NCBI GenBank assembly: GCA_028688755.1
Contig: JAQTXN010000008.1
Location: 1 to 37,885 of the forward strand
Length of the DNA: 37,885 bases
Reading direction: 5' to 3'
From: Methylococcales bacterium
GTDB taxonomy: Bacteria; Pseudomonadota; Gammaproteobacteria; Methylococcales; Methylomonadaceae
In this document: positions 16,487 to 24,679 of the stretch, piece after piece
How the letters are laid out: each line of letters starts with the position of its first letter
Position numbering within the stretch: the first letter of the stretch is position 1
Translations under genes and position numbers: made by a program
The notes under the pieces: generated by a model
The model's database searches: none
What the model was told of the DNA's origin: nothing
The model's input: only the letters and a program-made list of their open reading frames with translations

Positions 16487-17677
16487 CTATTGAATGAATT
16501 TAATTGCATTATTGATTTTGTACGGAATAGATTCAACGATTTCTACATTATTCGGCATTTCATTTTCAATGAAAAAATCTTCTTGGGTTTTGATTAAAAA
16601 CGATTTGATTGATCCACGTTTTTTTGCAGCTGTGCTTAATAAATAAGCGGCTTCTGTAAGTGATTCATTTTTTTTCTGCATTCGGACTAAAACAGGCGTT
16701 CCAAGATATTGTGTTTTAAGAATTGCATCAACGCCTTTATTTCTGTGAACAGGTTGTAATTCAATCCCCTTCAGTAATTTAAGTGCGTCCTTATCAGCGG
16801 TACTGTAGGATTGCCTACCTTTTTTCAGTAATTCAGATTCCGTTTTAATTGGCGATTCTAATCGTTGTTTCGATAACTCCACAGCATCTGCCGATTCATC
16901 AATGCCAATATAACGACGATTATTTAATTTCGCCGCTACCAAAGTTGTACCGCTGCCACAAAAAGGATCTAGCACAATATCGCCTTCATTTGAGGCAATT
17001 GCTAAAACTCGTTCTAACAAAGCAATCGGTTTCTGCGTTGGATAACCAACACGTTCTTTTGCTTTTGGATTCAAATAGGGAATATCCCAAACATCACTGA
17101 GTGGCACGCCATTTTTAGCATTATCTAAAATAATTTCGCCTGTTTCGTTTCGTGCATAAACGGATTTACCTTGTTTATTACGAATTCGTTTCTGCAAAAT
17201 TTGATCTATATTTGTCGATTCAGAATAATCAGTGTAAAGCGTATTAAATTTGAAATCGTCAGTTTTTGAATAAAAATAAAGCGTTTGATGTGATGCTAAT
17301 AATCCTTTTTTTGCATTTGACCAACGTTTGTAAGTCCAAATAATTTCAGAACGAAATTGTTCCATTCCAAAAATTGAATCTAAAATCATTCTGATAATAT
17401 GGGAAGCATTTCTATCGCAATGAACGAATAAACTACCAGTATCTGATAACACACGTTTTAACCCCATTAAACGAACAAATAAAAATTCGGCATATTCTTT
17501 ATGGCACGACCATAAATCGTTATACGAAAACGTTTTAGTTCCATCGCGTGTAGTAAGTTGCTGTGTTTTTTGAGTAAAAAATGGTGGATCAAGATAAATC
17601 AAATCAATCGAATTTTCAGGCATTGTTGCAACAATATCCAAGCAATCACCGTGAATAACAGAATCAAGTTTGTTCAT
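16487..17677 (-). CDS. Beta-class site-specific DNA amino-methyltransferase (N6-A or N4-C)
   Basis: 396 residues. Motif IV DPPF (Asp30) comes near the N-terminus and the SAM-binding motif FCGSGTT lies well downstream in VLDPFCGSGTTLVAAKLN, the order that defines beta-class amino-methyltransferases. Between them is the target-recognition region. After the SAM site comes an extension of about 130 residues with no motif I can name. It starts inside the end of the endonuclease gene (14-base overlap), so the two are a restriction-modification pair in which this enzyme protects the host. The region looks more A+T rich than trpD next door, consistent with horizontal acquisition. Its specificity cannot be read from the sequence; see the GTGCAC finding. 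Confidence 0.93.
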   Translation of the reverse strand: MNKLDSVIHGDCLDIVATMPENSIDLIYLDPPFFTQKTQQLTTRDGTKTFSYNDLWSCHKEYAEFLFVRLMGLKRVLSDTGSLFVHCDRNASHIIRMILDSIFGMEQFRSEIIWTYKRWSNAKKGLLASHQTLYFYSKTDDFKFNTLYTDYSESTNIDQILQKRIRNKQGKSVYARNETGEIILDNAKNGVPLSDVWDIPYLNPKAKERVGYPTQKPIALLERVLAIASNEGDIVLDPFCGSGTTLVAAKLNNRRYIGIDESADAVELSKQRLESPIKTESELLKKGRQSYSTADKDALKLLKGIELQPVHRNKGVDAILKTQYLGTPVLVRMQKKNESLTEAAYLLSTAAKKRGSIKSFLIKTQEDFFIENEMPNNVEIVESIPYKINNAIKFIQ

Positions 17678-18302
17678 TTTGATTTACCTGATTTTCAAGT
17701 GCAATTTTTTCTAAAATAGCTTTAAGGTCAATTCCAGTACGCTCTAAAACGTAATCCCACGCACTATCTCCATAATGGTATTCACCGCCAATTCCGTGAT
17801 AAAGCGTTTCTAATGTTTTTTGAATGCTAATTGCTTGCTTACGATTTGGATAATAAAACATCACGCGAATTGGCTTGTAACCCGCGTCAAAAATAGCTTT
17901 TATGCGAGTATGTTCTTTCGTAATGTGGTCGCCATCAGTGGTTGCATCACGCCATTTAATTTCAATGGCGTTATTACCTTCTAAACAATCAATTTCAAAT
18001 GTCTTTGGACGCGAACCTAATGTATTTGGAATTTTTGTTGTTGCGGATTTGGGAAATTGATGAAGAAAACATAATTTTGTCACTTCCTCTAAAAATGAAC
18101 CTGCATATTTGTACAAAAATCGTCCTTTGTTTTGGTATAAATCAATCAATTGACCTTCTTTGAGCGAAACGTCCAAAACTTGGTAAATTAAAAAATGTGA
18201 ACAATCGTCCGATTCCATTTCGATTGTACGTTCGTCCATTCGTAGTTTTAAATCTGCGGCGTATTTTGCAGCGCGGGATTTTATTTTCTCTTCGATATTC
18301 AT
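17664..18302 (-). CDS. Type II restriction endonuclease, ApaLI-like
   Basis: 212 residues. The sequence resembles the ApaLI-like endonuclease family as I remember it, particularly NKGRFLYKYAGSFLEE and the segment around RPKTFEID...AIEIKWRDATTDGDHI. A PD-(D/E)xK-type centre is readable: Asp105 (FEID), then Glu114-x-Lys116 (EIK). ApaLI cuts GTGCAC. The C-terminus overlaps the methyltransferase start by 14 bases, the typical compact R-M arrangement, and the gene begins 16 bases after the DUF2130 stop. No controller (C) protein gene is visible. That it is the endonuclease of the pair is secure; the ApaLI family name rests on memory and no search was run. Confidence 0.8.
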   Translation of the reverse strand: MNIEEKIKSRAAKYAADLKLRMDERTIEMESDDCSHFLIYQVLDVSLKEGQLIDLYQNKGRFLYKYAGSFLEEVTKLCFLHQFPKSATTKIPNTLGSRPKTFEIDCLEGNNAIEIKWRDATTDGDHITKEHTRIKAIFDAGYKPIRVMFYYPNRKQAISIQKTLETLYHGIGGEYHYGDSAWDYVLERTGIDLKAILEKIALENQVNQNEQT

Positions 18303-18318
18303 AAAAGTAAGTTTGCTA

Positions 18319-19758
18319 TCAAAAAAGAGAATGCGTTTCTGGCAACGATTTTTTAACCGTGGGAATTAACACAGGTTTATCAGATTCAATCACAACTTTA
18401 GGCGATTCAAGAGCCGCTTCGCTTTCAATAATGCTACCAATAATCCCTTCAATCGAACCTAAACTTTCATTCGTATGCAGCAACAATTTTTCGATTTGTT
18501 TTTCGCGTTGCGCCCAAAGTCGTTGCAACGTGTTTTTTTCACGACGCAAATCGTCTTGCATTTGATTGTAGGTTTCAGTGAGTTCGTTTAAACGCGAGGT
18601 AAAAGATTGACTGGTGACAAAATCGTAAAGCATTTCCTTTTTTTCGCCTTTGTCTTTTTGTGCTTCGACAAGATTACTAATTTGAATCACCGTTTCTCGA
18701 AAAACCGCGCTTAAACCCTTGAATTCCTCAAACGTACAAACATAAATATCGTTAATCAAGCCCATGCGTTCCATATCTTTAGGCATTGTTTTCGTGACTA
18801 ACACGCCAATGTTCGCATTGACTGAGCGCATATCGGTTTTAAATTTTTCAATCCATTCTTTATTAAAATTTTCCGTACGTTTGCTTTCGTAACAAATGAT
18901 GCCGCAATTTTTTCGATTTCGCGTGTGAACAATTTGAATGCAATCTGCGCCACGTTGTCCTTTTTGTATTTCTTTAATTTCGTCTAAGGGAAACGATGTT
19001 TTGAGCCATTCTTCAATGGCGAGTTCTTGGACTTCGCCTTGCGCTTGCGTTAAACCTTGCTCGGCGACACGCTGCGCTTCTTGAATTTGATGTTTTAATT
19101 TTTCAATTTCAAAATCTTTATCACGCATTCGCATTTCATTTTGTGCTTCATAGCGTTGTTTTTCTTCACGCAATTTTTGATTAAGTTCTAATGCTGCTTC
19201 CGCTTTTACCGCGTCAGTTAATTCGGCTTTTTCGCGCGTTAAACGTTCAATTTCGGCTTTGGCTTTATTGAACTCGCGTAGTTGCTCTGATTTTGCATTG
19301 AGTTCATCACGCATCAATTGAATTTGTGCTCGTGAATCCGCTTCTAAACTGGCGCGTAGCGATTGTTCCGTTTTTTTGCGCTCTTCAATTAAACGTTGAT
19401 TCAATTTGGCTTCATTTTCAGCTTCAATTGTTTCACGCAAGCCAATTTGTTCACGGTTTAAGCGTTCAATTTCGGCTTTGGCTTTGTTGAAATCACGCAA
19501 TTGTTGAGATTTTTCATTGAGTTCATTTCGCATGGCATCAATTTGCGCTTGCGAATCAGCAGCGAAACTGGCTTTTAGCCTTTGTTCAAGTTGTACTTTT
19601 TCATTTTTTAATTGCACGTCAAATTGCGCTTGTTGTTGCGAAAATTGTGAAGCAAAACTTTGACGCAATTCAGCTTCAATTTGCGAATGCAATAACGCGC
19701 TAACATCAATTTGCGCCGCACATTTTGGGCAAGTTACCGCTTGTTTTTCTTGATTCAT
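18319..19758 (-). CDS. DUF2130-type coiled-coil protein with a nuclease-like domain
   Basis: 479 residues. A zinc-ribbon half (CPKCAAQ, Cys10/Cys13) is followed by a coiled coil at about 25-245 containing a 73-residue tandem duplication (61-133 and 134-206). A compact domain (about 250-370) follows, then a second coiled coil (about 375-445) and a polar tail. In the compact domain, GADCIQIV and CYESKRT give Asp272 and Glu291-x-Lys293, a spacing compatible with a PD-(D/E)xK nuclease fold; this is my reading and not an established activity. It starts the run that continues into the endonuclease 16 bases downstream, so a link to DNA defence is plausible. It is divergent from hslO across 129 bases. 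Confidence 0.82.
   Translation of the reverse strand: MNQEKQAVTCPKCAAQIDVSALLHSQIEAELRQSFASQFSQQQAQFDVQLKNEKVQLEQRLKASFAADSQAQIDAMRNELNEKSQQLRDFNKAKAEIERLNREQIGLRETIEAENEAKLNQRLIEERKKTEQSLRASLEADSRAQIQLMRDELNAKSEQLREFNKAKAEIERLTREKAELTDAVKAEAALELNQKLREEKQRYEAQNEMRMRDKDFEIEKLKHQIQEAQRVAEQGLTQAQGEVQELAIEEWLKTSFPLDEIKEIQKGQRGADCIQIVHTRNRKNCGIICYESKRTENFNKEWIEKFKTDMRSVNANIGVLVTKTMPKDMERMGLINDIYVCTFEEFKGLSAVFRETVIQISNLVEAQKDKGEKKEMLYDFVTSQSFTSRLNELTETYNQMQDDLRREKNTLQRLWAQREKQIEKLLLHTNESLGSIEGIIGSIIESEAALESPKVVIESDKPVLIPTVKKSLPETHSLF
19141..19578 (-). repeat. 219-bp in-frame tandem duplication inside the DUF2130 gene
   Basis: Residues 61-133 and 134-206 align with an exact 73-codon offset: LKASFAADSQAQ against LRASLEADSRAQ, and FNKAKAEIERL present identically in both. 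At DNA level CGTTCAATTTCGGCTTTGGC occurs in both copies 219 bases apart. The copies have diverged, so the duplication is not very recent, but nucleotide similarity is still evident. Confidence 0.85.
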
Positions 19759-19887
19759 GGCTTTAGAACTGATGATTTGTTAGAAAAATGCTTGTTAGCG
19801 TAGCAGGCTTGCTAGGTGTGACGCAATCGCAAGCCGCGTTTTCGTTGTGTTTTTACTGGTACACTTTCCCTTTTTGGAGAAAATTTT

Positions 19888-20724
19888 ATGCAAGAACAAG
19901 ACAGAGTAAGACGTTTTTTATTTGAACAACACGGTATTCGCGGCGTGTGGGTGAAATTGGTTGACAGTTGGCAAGCCGCAAAACAATTCCAACATCAGCC
20001 CGAAGTAGCCGTAAATCAGTTAGGGCAAGCATTGGCGAGCGTTACGATGCTTTCGACAACCGTGAAATTTGACGGAGCCATGATTTTGCAAGCGCAAAGC
20101 GATGGCGCAATTTCAACGCTGGTTGCACAAGCGACAAATGATTACAAAATTCGCGGCGTAGTGAAATGTGCGGAAGATGTGAAAGGCGATTCATTGCCCG
20201 AATTATTTGGGGCAGGGCGGTTAGTGTTAACTATCGAGGCAGGAAATGGTAAACCGTATCAAGGCATCGTGCCGCTGCAAGGTGAAAATTTAGCGGCGGC
20301 GTTGCAAATGTATTTTGAACAATCCGAGCAGTTAAAAACGCGCTTGTGGTTATTTGCCAATGAAACACACGCGGCAGGTTTATTGTTGCAAGAATTGCCT
20401 TCGCAAGAAGGGCAACCTAACGATTGGGAAACGATTGAAATTTTAGCGAATACCGTGACCGCGCAGGAAATGTTTGATTTGGATTGTCACGAATTATTGC
20501 ACCGTTTATTTCATGAAGAAGATGTACGATTGTTCAACTCAGAAGTCGTGGAATTTGAATGTTCGTGTTCGCGTGAGCGTATCGAAAAAACGCTGCAAGC
20601 AATGGGCGAAAATGAATTACAAGCGATTTTGCAAGAGCGTGAAACGATAGATGTGACCTGTGAATTTTGTTCTGAAAACTATCGTTTCGACGCGCAAGAT
20701 GTTGAAGCGTTATTTAAAAATTAG
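19888..20724 (+). CDS. hslO: Redox-activated chaperone Hsp33
   Basis: Cytoplasmic holdase switched on when oxidants release its zinc and form two disulfides. 278 residues. The N-terminal core contains the family stretch around DGAMILQAQSDG; the C-terminal redox switch is CSC, 30 residues, then CEFC, so the four zinc ligands are complete. TTTGGAG lies before the ATG. The TAG stop shares two bases with the stop of the convergent ssb, and no terminator is visible between them. Confidence 0.96.
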   Translation: MQEQDRVRRFLFEQHGIRGVWVKLVDSWQAAKQFQHQPEVAVNQLGQALASVTMLSTTVKFDGAMILQAQSDGAISTLVAQATNDYKIRGVVKCAEDVKGDSLPELFGAGRLVLTIEAGNGKPYQGIVPLQGENLAAALQMYFEQSEQLKTRLWLFANETHAAGLLLQELPSQEGQPNDWETIEILANTVTAQEMFDLDCHELLHRLFHEEDVRLFNSEVVEFECSCSRERIEKTLQAMGENELQAILQERETIDVTCEFCSENYRFDAQDVEALFKN

Positions 20725-21248
20725 AACGGAATGTCATCGTCGTAAGGTGCGTCAAAAGAAGGTGCTGCCGCAGGTCTTGGAGCTTGCGGTTGCGCGTAAC
20801 TGGGTTGTGGTGGTGGCGCGTAATTTTGCGCGGCGGGTTGTTTATACGCAGGTGCAGCTGGCGCAGGTTGTTGATAATTTTGTGGCGCGTAATTACTTGC
20901 AGGCGCAGGCGCATCGTAATTACTTGGTGCAGATTCACGTTTGCCAACTAAATCAATAATGGTTGCGTTTAATTCCAAACTGGTTCTTTTCGTACCATCG
21001 TTTGCCGTGTATTCGTTAGTTGTTAATTCACCTGAAACGAAAACTTGTTGTCCTTTTTTCAAGTAATCTTTCAAATTGGATTCTGCGCGTTTGCCCCACA
21101 ACGTAACGCGAATCCACATGGTTTTTTGCTTATCGCCAAAGCCGACATTATTGGCAACATTCACACTTAACACTGCTTGCCCAGACGGAATGTAACGAAT
21201 TTCAGCATCGGCACCACATGCACCAGTAAAACTAAAAACATTGCTCAT
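20721..21248 (-). CDS. ssb: Single-stranded DNA-binding protein
   Basis: Binds and protects ssDNA in replication, repair and recombination. 175 residues. OB fold at about 1-105 (GRKAESNLKDYLKKGQQVFVSGEL type, here GKRAESNLKDYLKKGQQVF), then a low-complexity linker rich in Pro, Gln, Ala and Tyr, and the acidic tip YDDDIPF that recruits partner proteins. AAGAGAG lies 8 bases before the ATG. Both domains are intact. Confidence 0.96.
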   Translation of the reverse strand: MSNVFSFTGACGADAEIRYIPSGQAVLSVNVANNVGFGDKQKTMWIRVTLWGKRAESNLKDYLKKGQQVFVSGELTTNEYTANDGTKRTSLELNATIIDLVGKRESAPSNYDAPAPASNYAPQNYQQPAPAAPAYKQPAAQNYAPPPQPSYAQPQAPRPAAAPSFDAPYDDDIPF

Positions 21249-21297
21249 TTATTTATCTCTCTTGTTTAAATTAACCAATTTTCAAAGGGCGCGTAGT

Positions 21298-23001
21298 TTA
21301 ACGAGTATTGATAGTCATCTCACGTTTTTCTACTCTAAAAACACTTCTTGCGCGGTTTTCTTGTGCCTTCCAAAGAACGTTATTGATTTGAACTTCTGTG
21401 CCAGTAAATACACCGCGTTCCGCAATCACTTTTGCATCTTCAATTGCCGTCATATTCGCAACTAATTCTTTTAATTCAGCGTTATTTTGTTCGGCTTCAA
21501 GTACCAACTTGCTTAACGTGTGATGCAATTTTTCTAAAATTTCAGCGTTACCTTTTTCAGGATGACTATCAATAAACGCCAAAATTTTATGAATATCTTT
21601 TTGTTCTTTTTCGTTAGGTGCCAAATTTTTGCGAATAGCTTGAATACGTTTTTGAATATAGGGATTCGTGCCGACTTGGACGTGCGTTTTAATCCCTGAT
21701 GTTGAGCCGATAATTGCGGCTTTCACCATCATCATTGCCCACGTTATGCCGCCCATCAATGAGGATTTTTTTCCTCCTTTCAAACCCGCTACAATTTTAT
21801 TGCCTGCCATAAGCTGGCTATTCATCGCGTATTTTTCAACTACAATGTCAACGCCTGCTTCGATGTTGAAATTTTCTACAAAGCCCACGATGACCGAGCT
21901 GTGCGACACAATTTTCGCAACATGCACTTCATCGCCCACAGGTTCATCTATTTCTTGTGTGCCTTGCACGCCGCCCTTGATATTGATTTCACCATTCGCA
22001 ATCAAGTCGCTGTTGCCTGTTACGCCGCCTTTGATATTTAAACAGCCCATGCACTCAATTTGTGCATCGGTGACATTTCCTTCGATGGTTATATCTTCAA
22101 GAGCATAAACTTTCATACCTTCTTTTACGTCGCCTTGCACAACAATGGAGCCATCAAATCGTAAATTTCCCGACGAAAAATCAACTTGTTTTACGGTCAA
22201 AACAGGCGACACAATCATGCCGTTTGGAATAGTGACGGGTTGCCCTGTAATCGAGGAAAGTAATTGATTACTGTCTTCTGGATTTAAATAAACGCCTTTT
22301 TTATCGCCTGAAAAAGGCGTATCTGCTCCGCCTGTTGGCTCGATAATTTCCCCGAAAATACTGCGTCCTTTTTTACCAGGAACGGGTGGAATGCGCTGCA
22401 TTAGCACTTCATCTTTGTGAACAATCACAATGTCACCAAGTTCACGGTAGTCAACATCACCATTTTCATCAACGTGAGGCTTACGTTCATGCACTTCAGG
22501 CATCAAGCTTAAAAATTTCGCATCGACACCTTCGACGGGTTCAAGCCCTTGTGCAATTAAAAAATCGGCGACATGCGCTTTATCTACAACGGCTTGAATG
22601 TCTTCGATGGGGGCTAATCCCCAGACAATTTTTTTGCTTTCAATCTGCTCTAACACATCTGCTAATGTGACAGGTTTACCGCCAAAATTAGGCGTAATAG
22701 ACAAATGCGCTTTGAGTTTGTCATCCGAAATGCGAATATCGCAATGTGCATCACGACGCTCGCCAATTTCACATTCAAAACACTCATTGTCAGACGCATC
22801 TTTGTAACGACGTAAAAATTCGGTAACTAAATACTCATTAACAAATAAATCAGCAAAAGGCGAAGCCGCTAAACGTTCTTTAAAAATGGTGGCTGTTAAC
22901 GCAATCTTGTCGCTACAGGGCGTATAAACAGCAAAAAGTTTTCGATTGTCTTTACAAGTTTTAAATCCTAAACCGTTTTCTGTTTTGACCTCGTCGTTCA
23001 T
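21298..23001 (-). CDS. FapA/DUF342 family protein
   Basis: 567 residues. An N-terminal domain (about 1-170) precedes a long beta-rich region (about 200-420) with repeated short turns (GSIVVQGDV, NVTDAQIECMGCLNIKGGV, DLIANGEINIKGGVQG), the right-handed beta-helix of DUF342. A helical coiled-coil tail follows (about 455-545). Proteins of this family are named flagellar assembly protein A after a Vibrio member that affects polar flagellar assembly; the exact biochemical role is not settled. The start overlaps the hemerythrin stop as TAATG with GGGAGATGAG upstream, so the two are coupled. Confidence 0.85.
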   Translation of the reverse strand: MNDEVKTENGLGFKTCKDNRKLFAVYTPCSDKIALTATIFKERLAASPFADLFVNEYLVTEFLRRYKDASDNECFECEIGERRDAHCDIRISDDKLKAHLSITPNFGGKPVTLADVLEQIESKKIVWGLAPIEDIQAVVDKAHVADFLIAQGLEPVEGVDAKFLSLMPEVHERKPHVDENGDVDYRELGDIVIVHKDEVLMQRIPPVPGKKGRSIFGEIIEPTGGADTPFSGDKKGVYLNPEDSNQLLSSITGQPVTIPNGMIVSPVLTVKQVDFSSGNLRFDGSIVVQGDVKEGMKVYALEDITIEGNVTDAQIECMGCLNIKGGVTGNSDLIANGEINIKGGVQGTQEIDEPVGDEVHVAKIVSHSSVIVGFVENFNIEAGVDIVVEKYAMNSQLMAGNKIVAGLKGGKKSSLMGGITWAMMMVKAAIIGSTSGIKTHVQVGTNPYIQKRIQAIRKNLAPNEKEQKDIHKILAFIDSHPEKGNAEILEKLHHTLSKLVLEAEQNNAELKELVANMTAIEDAKVIAERGVFTGTEVQINNVLWKAQENRARSVFRVEKREMTINTR

Positions 23002-23426
23002 TACTCATCTCCCATAAAGCCTTTCATTTTTGAATCTTCTTTAAGCAAATGTACCATCAGCCAATCTTTAGCAATGTAGGAAATATGCTTATGTAACGTT
23101 GCCATATCTTCTGTAGATAAAATTGTTTTTTTACAAATTTTTCGTACGTCATCACGAATTTGGGTTAGTTCAGCTTCTAAAACCTCATGTCCCGTCGCAT
23201 TTTCTTCTCGAAACGGATATAAAAACTTGAGTTGCAATGCTTCTTCATGGCGAAAATGTGCCATAGCAAAATCGTGTAACTGTTCCATAAAGAACAAAAG
23301 TGGCTCTTTATCTTCAGGGTGGCGCAACGCCATTTCAAGGGCGTTAATGGTTGTTAATAATAATTTATGTTCGGTATCAATTGTGCTGTGTCCGACGCTA
23401 AAACGCGCATCCCATTTAATTGTCAT
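23001..23426 (-). CDS. Bacteriohemerythrin
   Basis: 141-residue four-helix-bundle di-iron protein expected to bind O2 reversibly. Ligand candidates are His20 (DTEH), His57 and Glu61 (HFRHE), His80 (ATGHEVLE), His126 and Asp131 (HLLKED). The usual bacteriohemerythrin H-x3-H of the third helix reads H-E-V-L-E here, so the second His is replaced by Glu84. It has no membrane segment or signaling fusion. GAAGGAAA precedes the ATG, 12 bases after pheA, and the stop is fused to the fapA start, so it is probably co-transcribed with both. A role in oxygen sensing, storage or delivery near a motility function is inference. Confidence 0.9.
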   Translation of the reverse strand: MTIKWDARFSVGHSTIDTEHKLLLTTINALEMALRHPEDKEPLLFFMEQLHDFAMAHFRHEEALQLKFLYPFREENATGHEVLEAELTQIRDDVRKICKKTILSTEDMATLHKHISYIAKDWLMVHLLKEDSKMKGFMGDE

Positions 23427-23438
23427 CGTAGATTTCCT

Positions 23439-24536
23439 TCACAAAACCGCTTGTGGATAAGAACCTAAGCATTTAAACATCGACACTTTTGTTTTTAAAT
23501 TTTCTAAAGCATGTGCAACATTTGAATCTTCTTGATGTCCTGCAATATCAATGAAAAAGACGTATTCCCAAAGTCCTTGACGTGAAGGACGTGATTCAAT
23601 ACTGAGCATATCAACGCCAGCAACGGCAAAGGGTTCAAGCATTTTATGCAACGCGCCTGCTTGATTTTTCGTTGACACAACGAGCGTGGTTTTATCGTGA
23701 CCTGTTTGCGTAGCGAGTTGCTCACCGATGATGATAAAACGTGTGGTGTTACTTGCATCATCTTCGATATTGGCAGCGAAAATCGGTAATTCATAAATTT
23801 CAGCGGCAATTGAACCTGCAATGGCTGCTGCATTGGGATTTTTTTGAACTAATTGTGCTGCTTGTGCGTTACTACTAACAGGTGTTTGACGAGCATTTGG
23901 CAAATGCGTTTCTAGCCAAAGACGGCATTGTGCAAGCGATTGTGAATGTGAATAAATGTCCGTAATTTCGCTCAAATCTTTGGCATGAGTGAGCAGATTT
24001 TGTTGAACTCGAATTTCAACTTCGCCGCAAATTTGCAATGTGGATGTTAATAAACGGTCTAACGTGTGATTGATGACACCTTCGGTAGAATTTTCAATTG
24101 GCACAACACCAAAATCGCAACTGCCATTTTCAACCGCCGTAAAAACAGCACCGATATTTTCGACAGGAACAGTTTTGACGGCATGACCAAAATGTTTAAA
24201 CGTTGCTTGCTGAGAAAATGTTCCCTCTGGCCCTAAAAAAGCGACATTTAACGGTTTTTCTAATGCAAGACACGCCGACATCAATTCGCGAAAAAAACGC
24301 ATTGCCGTTTCATCTGGCAAAGGACCTTGGTTTAAATCTTGAATACGACGCAAGACTAACGATTCTCTATCAGGGCGATAAAAGGAACCATTTTCACCTT
24401 GTGCAATTTTCGTTTCAGCGACTTCTTGCGCGTAACGAGCGCGTTGATTGATGAGTTGCAAAATTTGCGCGTCTACTGCGTCAATTTTTTCTCTTAACTG
24501 GGCTAATGGCGTAATCGAAGGCATTAAATAATCCAT
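23439..24536 (-). CDS. pheA: Bifunctional chorismate mutase / prephenate dehydratase
   Basis: Phenylalanine synthesis from chorismate through prephenate to phenylpyruvate. 365 residues: AroQ chorismate mutase (about 5-90; LREKIDAVDAQILQLINQR), prephenate dehydratase (about 95-275; GPEGTFSQQA and NSTEGVINHT), and an ACT regulatory domain (about 280-360) with the phenylalanine-binding motif ESRPSR. The start may be ATG 24536 or the internal ATG 24524; neither has a good ribosome site. There is no sign of a leader-peptide attenuator. It is the first gene of a pheA-hemerythrin-fapA run, an unusual combination. Confidence 0.96.
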   Translation of the reverse strand: MDYLMPSITPLAQLREKIDAVDAQILQLINQRARYAQEVAETKIAQGENGSFYRPDRESLVLRRIQDLNQGPLPDETAMRFFRELMSACLALEKPLNVAFLGPEGTFSQQATFKHFGHAVKTVPVENIGAVFTAVENGSCDFGVVPIENSTEGVINHTLDRLLTSTLQICGEVEIRVQQNLLTHAKDLSEITDIYSHSQSLAQCRLWLETHLPNARQTPVSSNAQAAQLVQKNPNAAAIAGSIAAEIYELPIFAANIEDDASNTTRFIIIGEQLATQTGHDKTTLVVSTKNQAGALHKMLEPFAVAGVDMLSIESRPSRQGLWEYVFFIDIAGHQEDSNVAHALENLKTKVSMFKCLGSYPQAVL

Positions 24537-24634
24537 AATATGAGCGTTACAAAACGTAATCTATTGGCACGAAAAGATACCATAATTTGCCCGAAAATGG
24601 CGTTATGTCAGTCGATTTTTGTTTGCTTTGTGAC

Positions 24635-24668
24635 AAAAAATGCCGCTGGCAAAAGTAGCGGCATTTTT
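24635..24668 (-). terminator. Bidirectional-type terminator downstream of the chemoreceptor gene
   Basis: AAAAATGCCGCT, a 9-base loop and AGCGGCATTTTT form a 12-bp stem whose A and T tails give a U-tract on either strand. It lies 12 bases after the minus-strand stop of the chemoreceptor. Confidence 0.88.
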
Positions 24669-24679
24669 CAAAGAAAAAT

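Noticed and set aside
20740-20940. Direct repeats in the ssb linker as a mobile or CRISPR-like repeat
   Set aside because: These are Pro/Gln/Ala codon repeats of the normal SSB linker, irregular and in frame.
20660-20959. Plus-strand ORF after hslO
   Set aside because: It is the complement of the low-complexity SSB linker.
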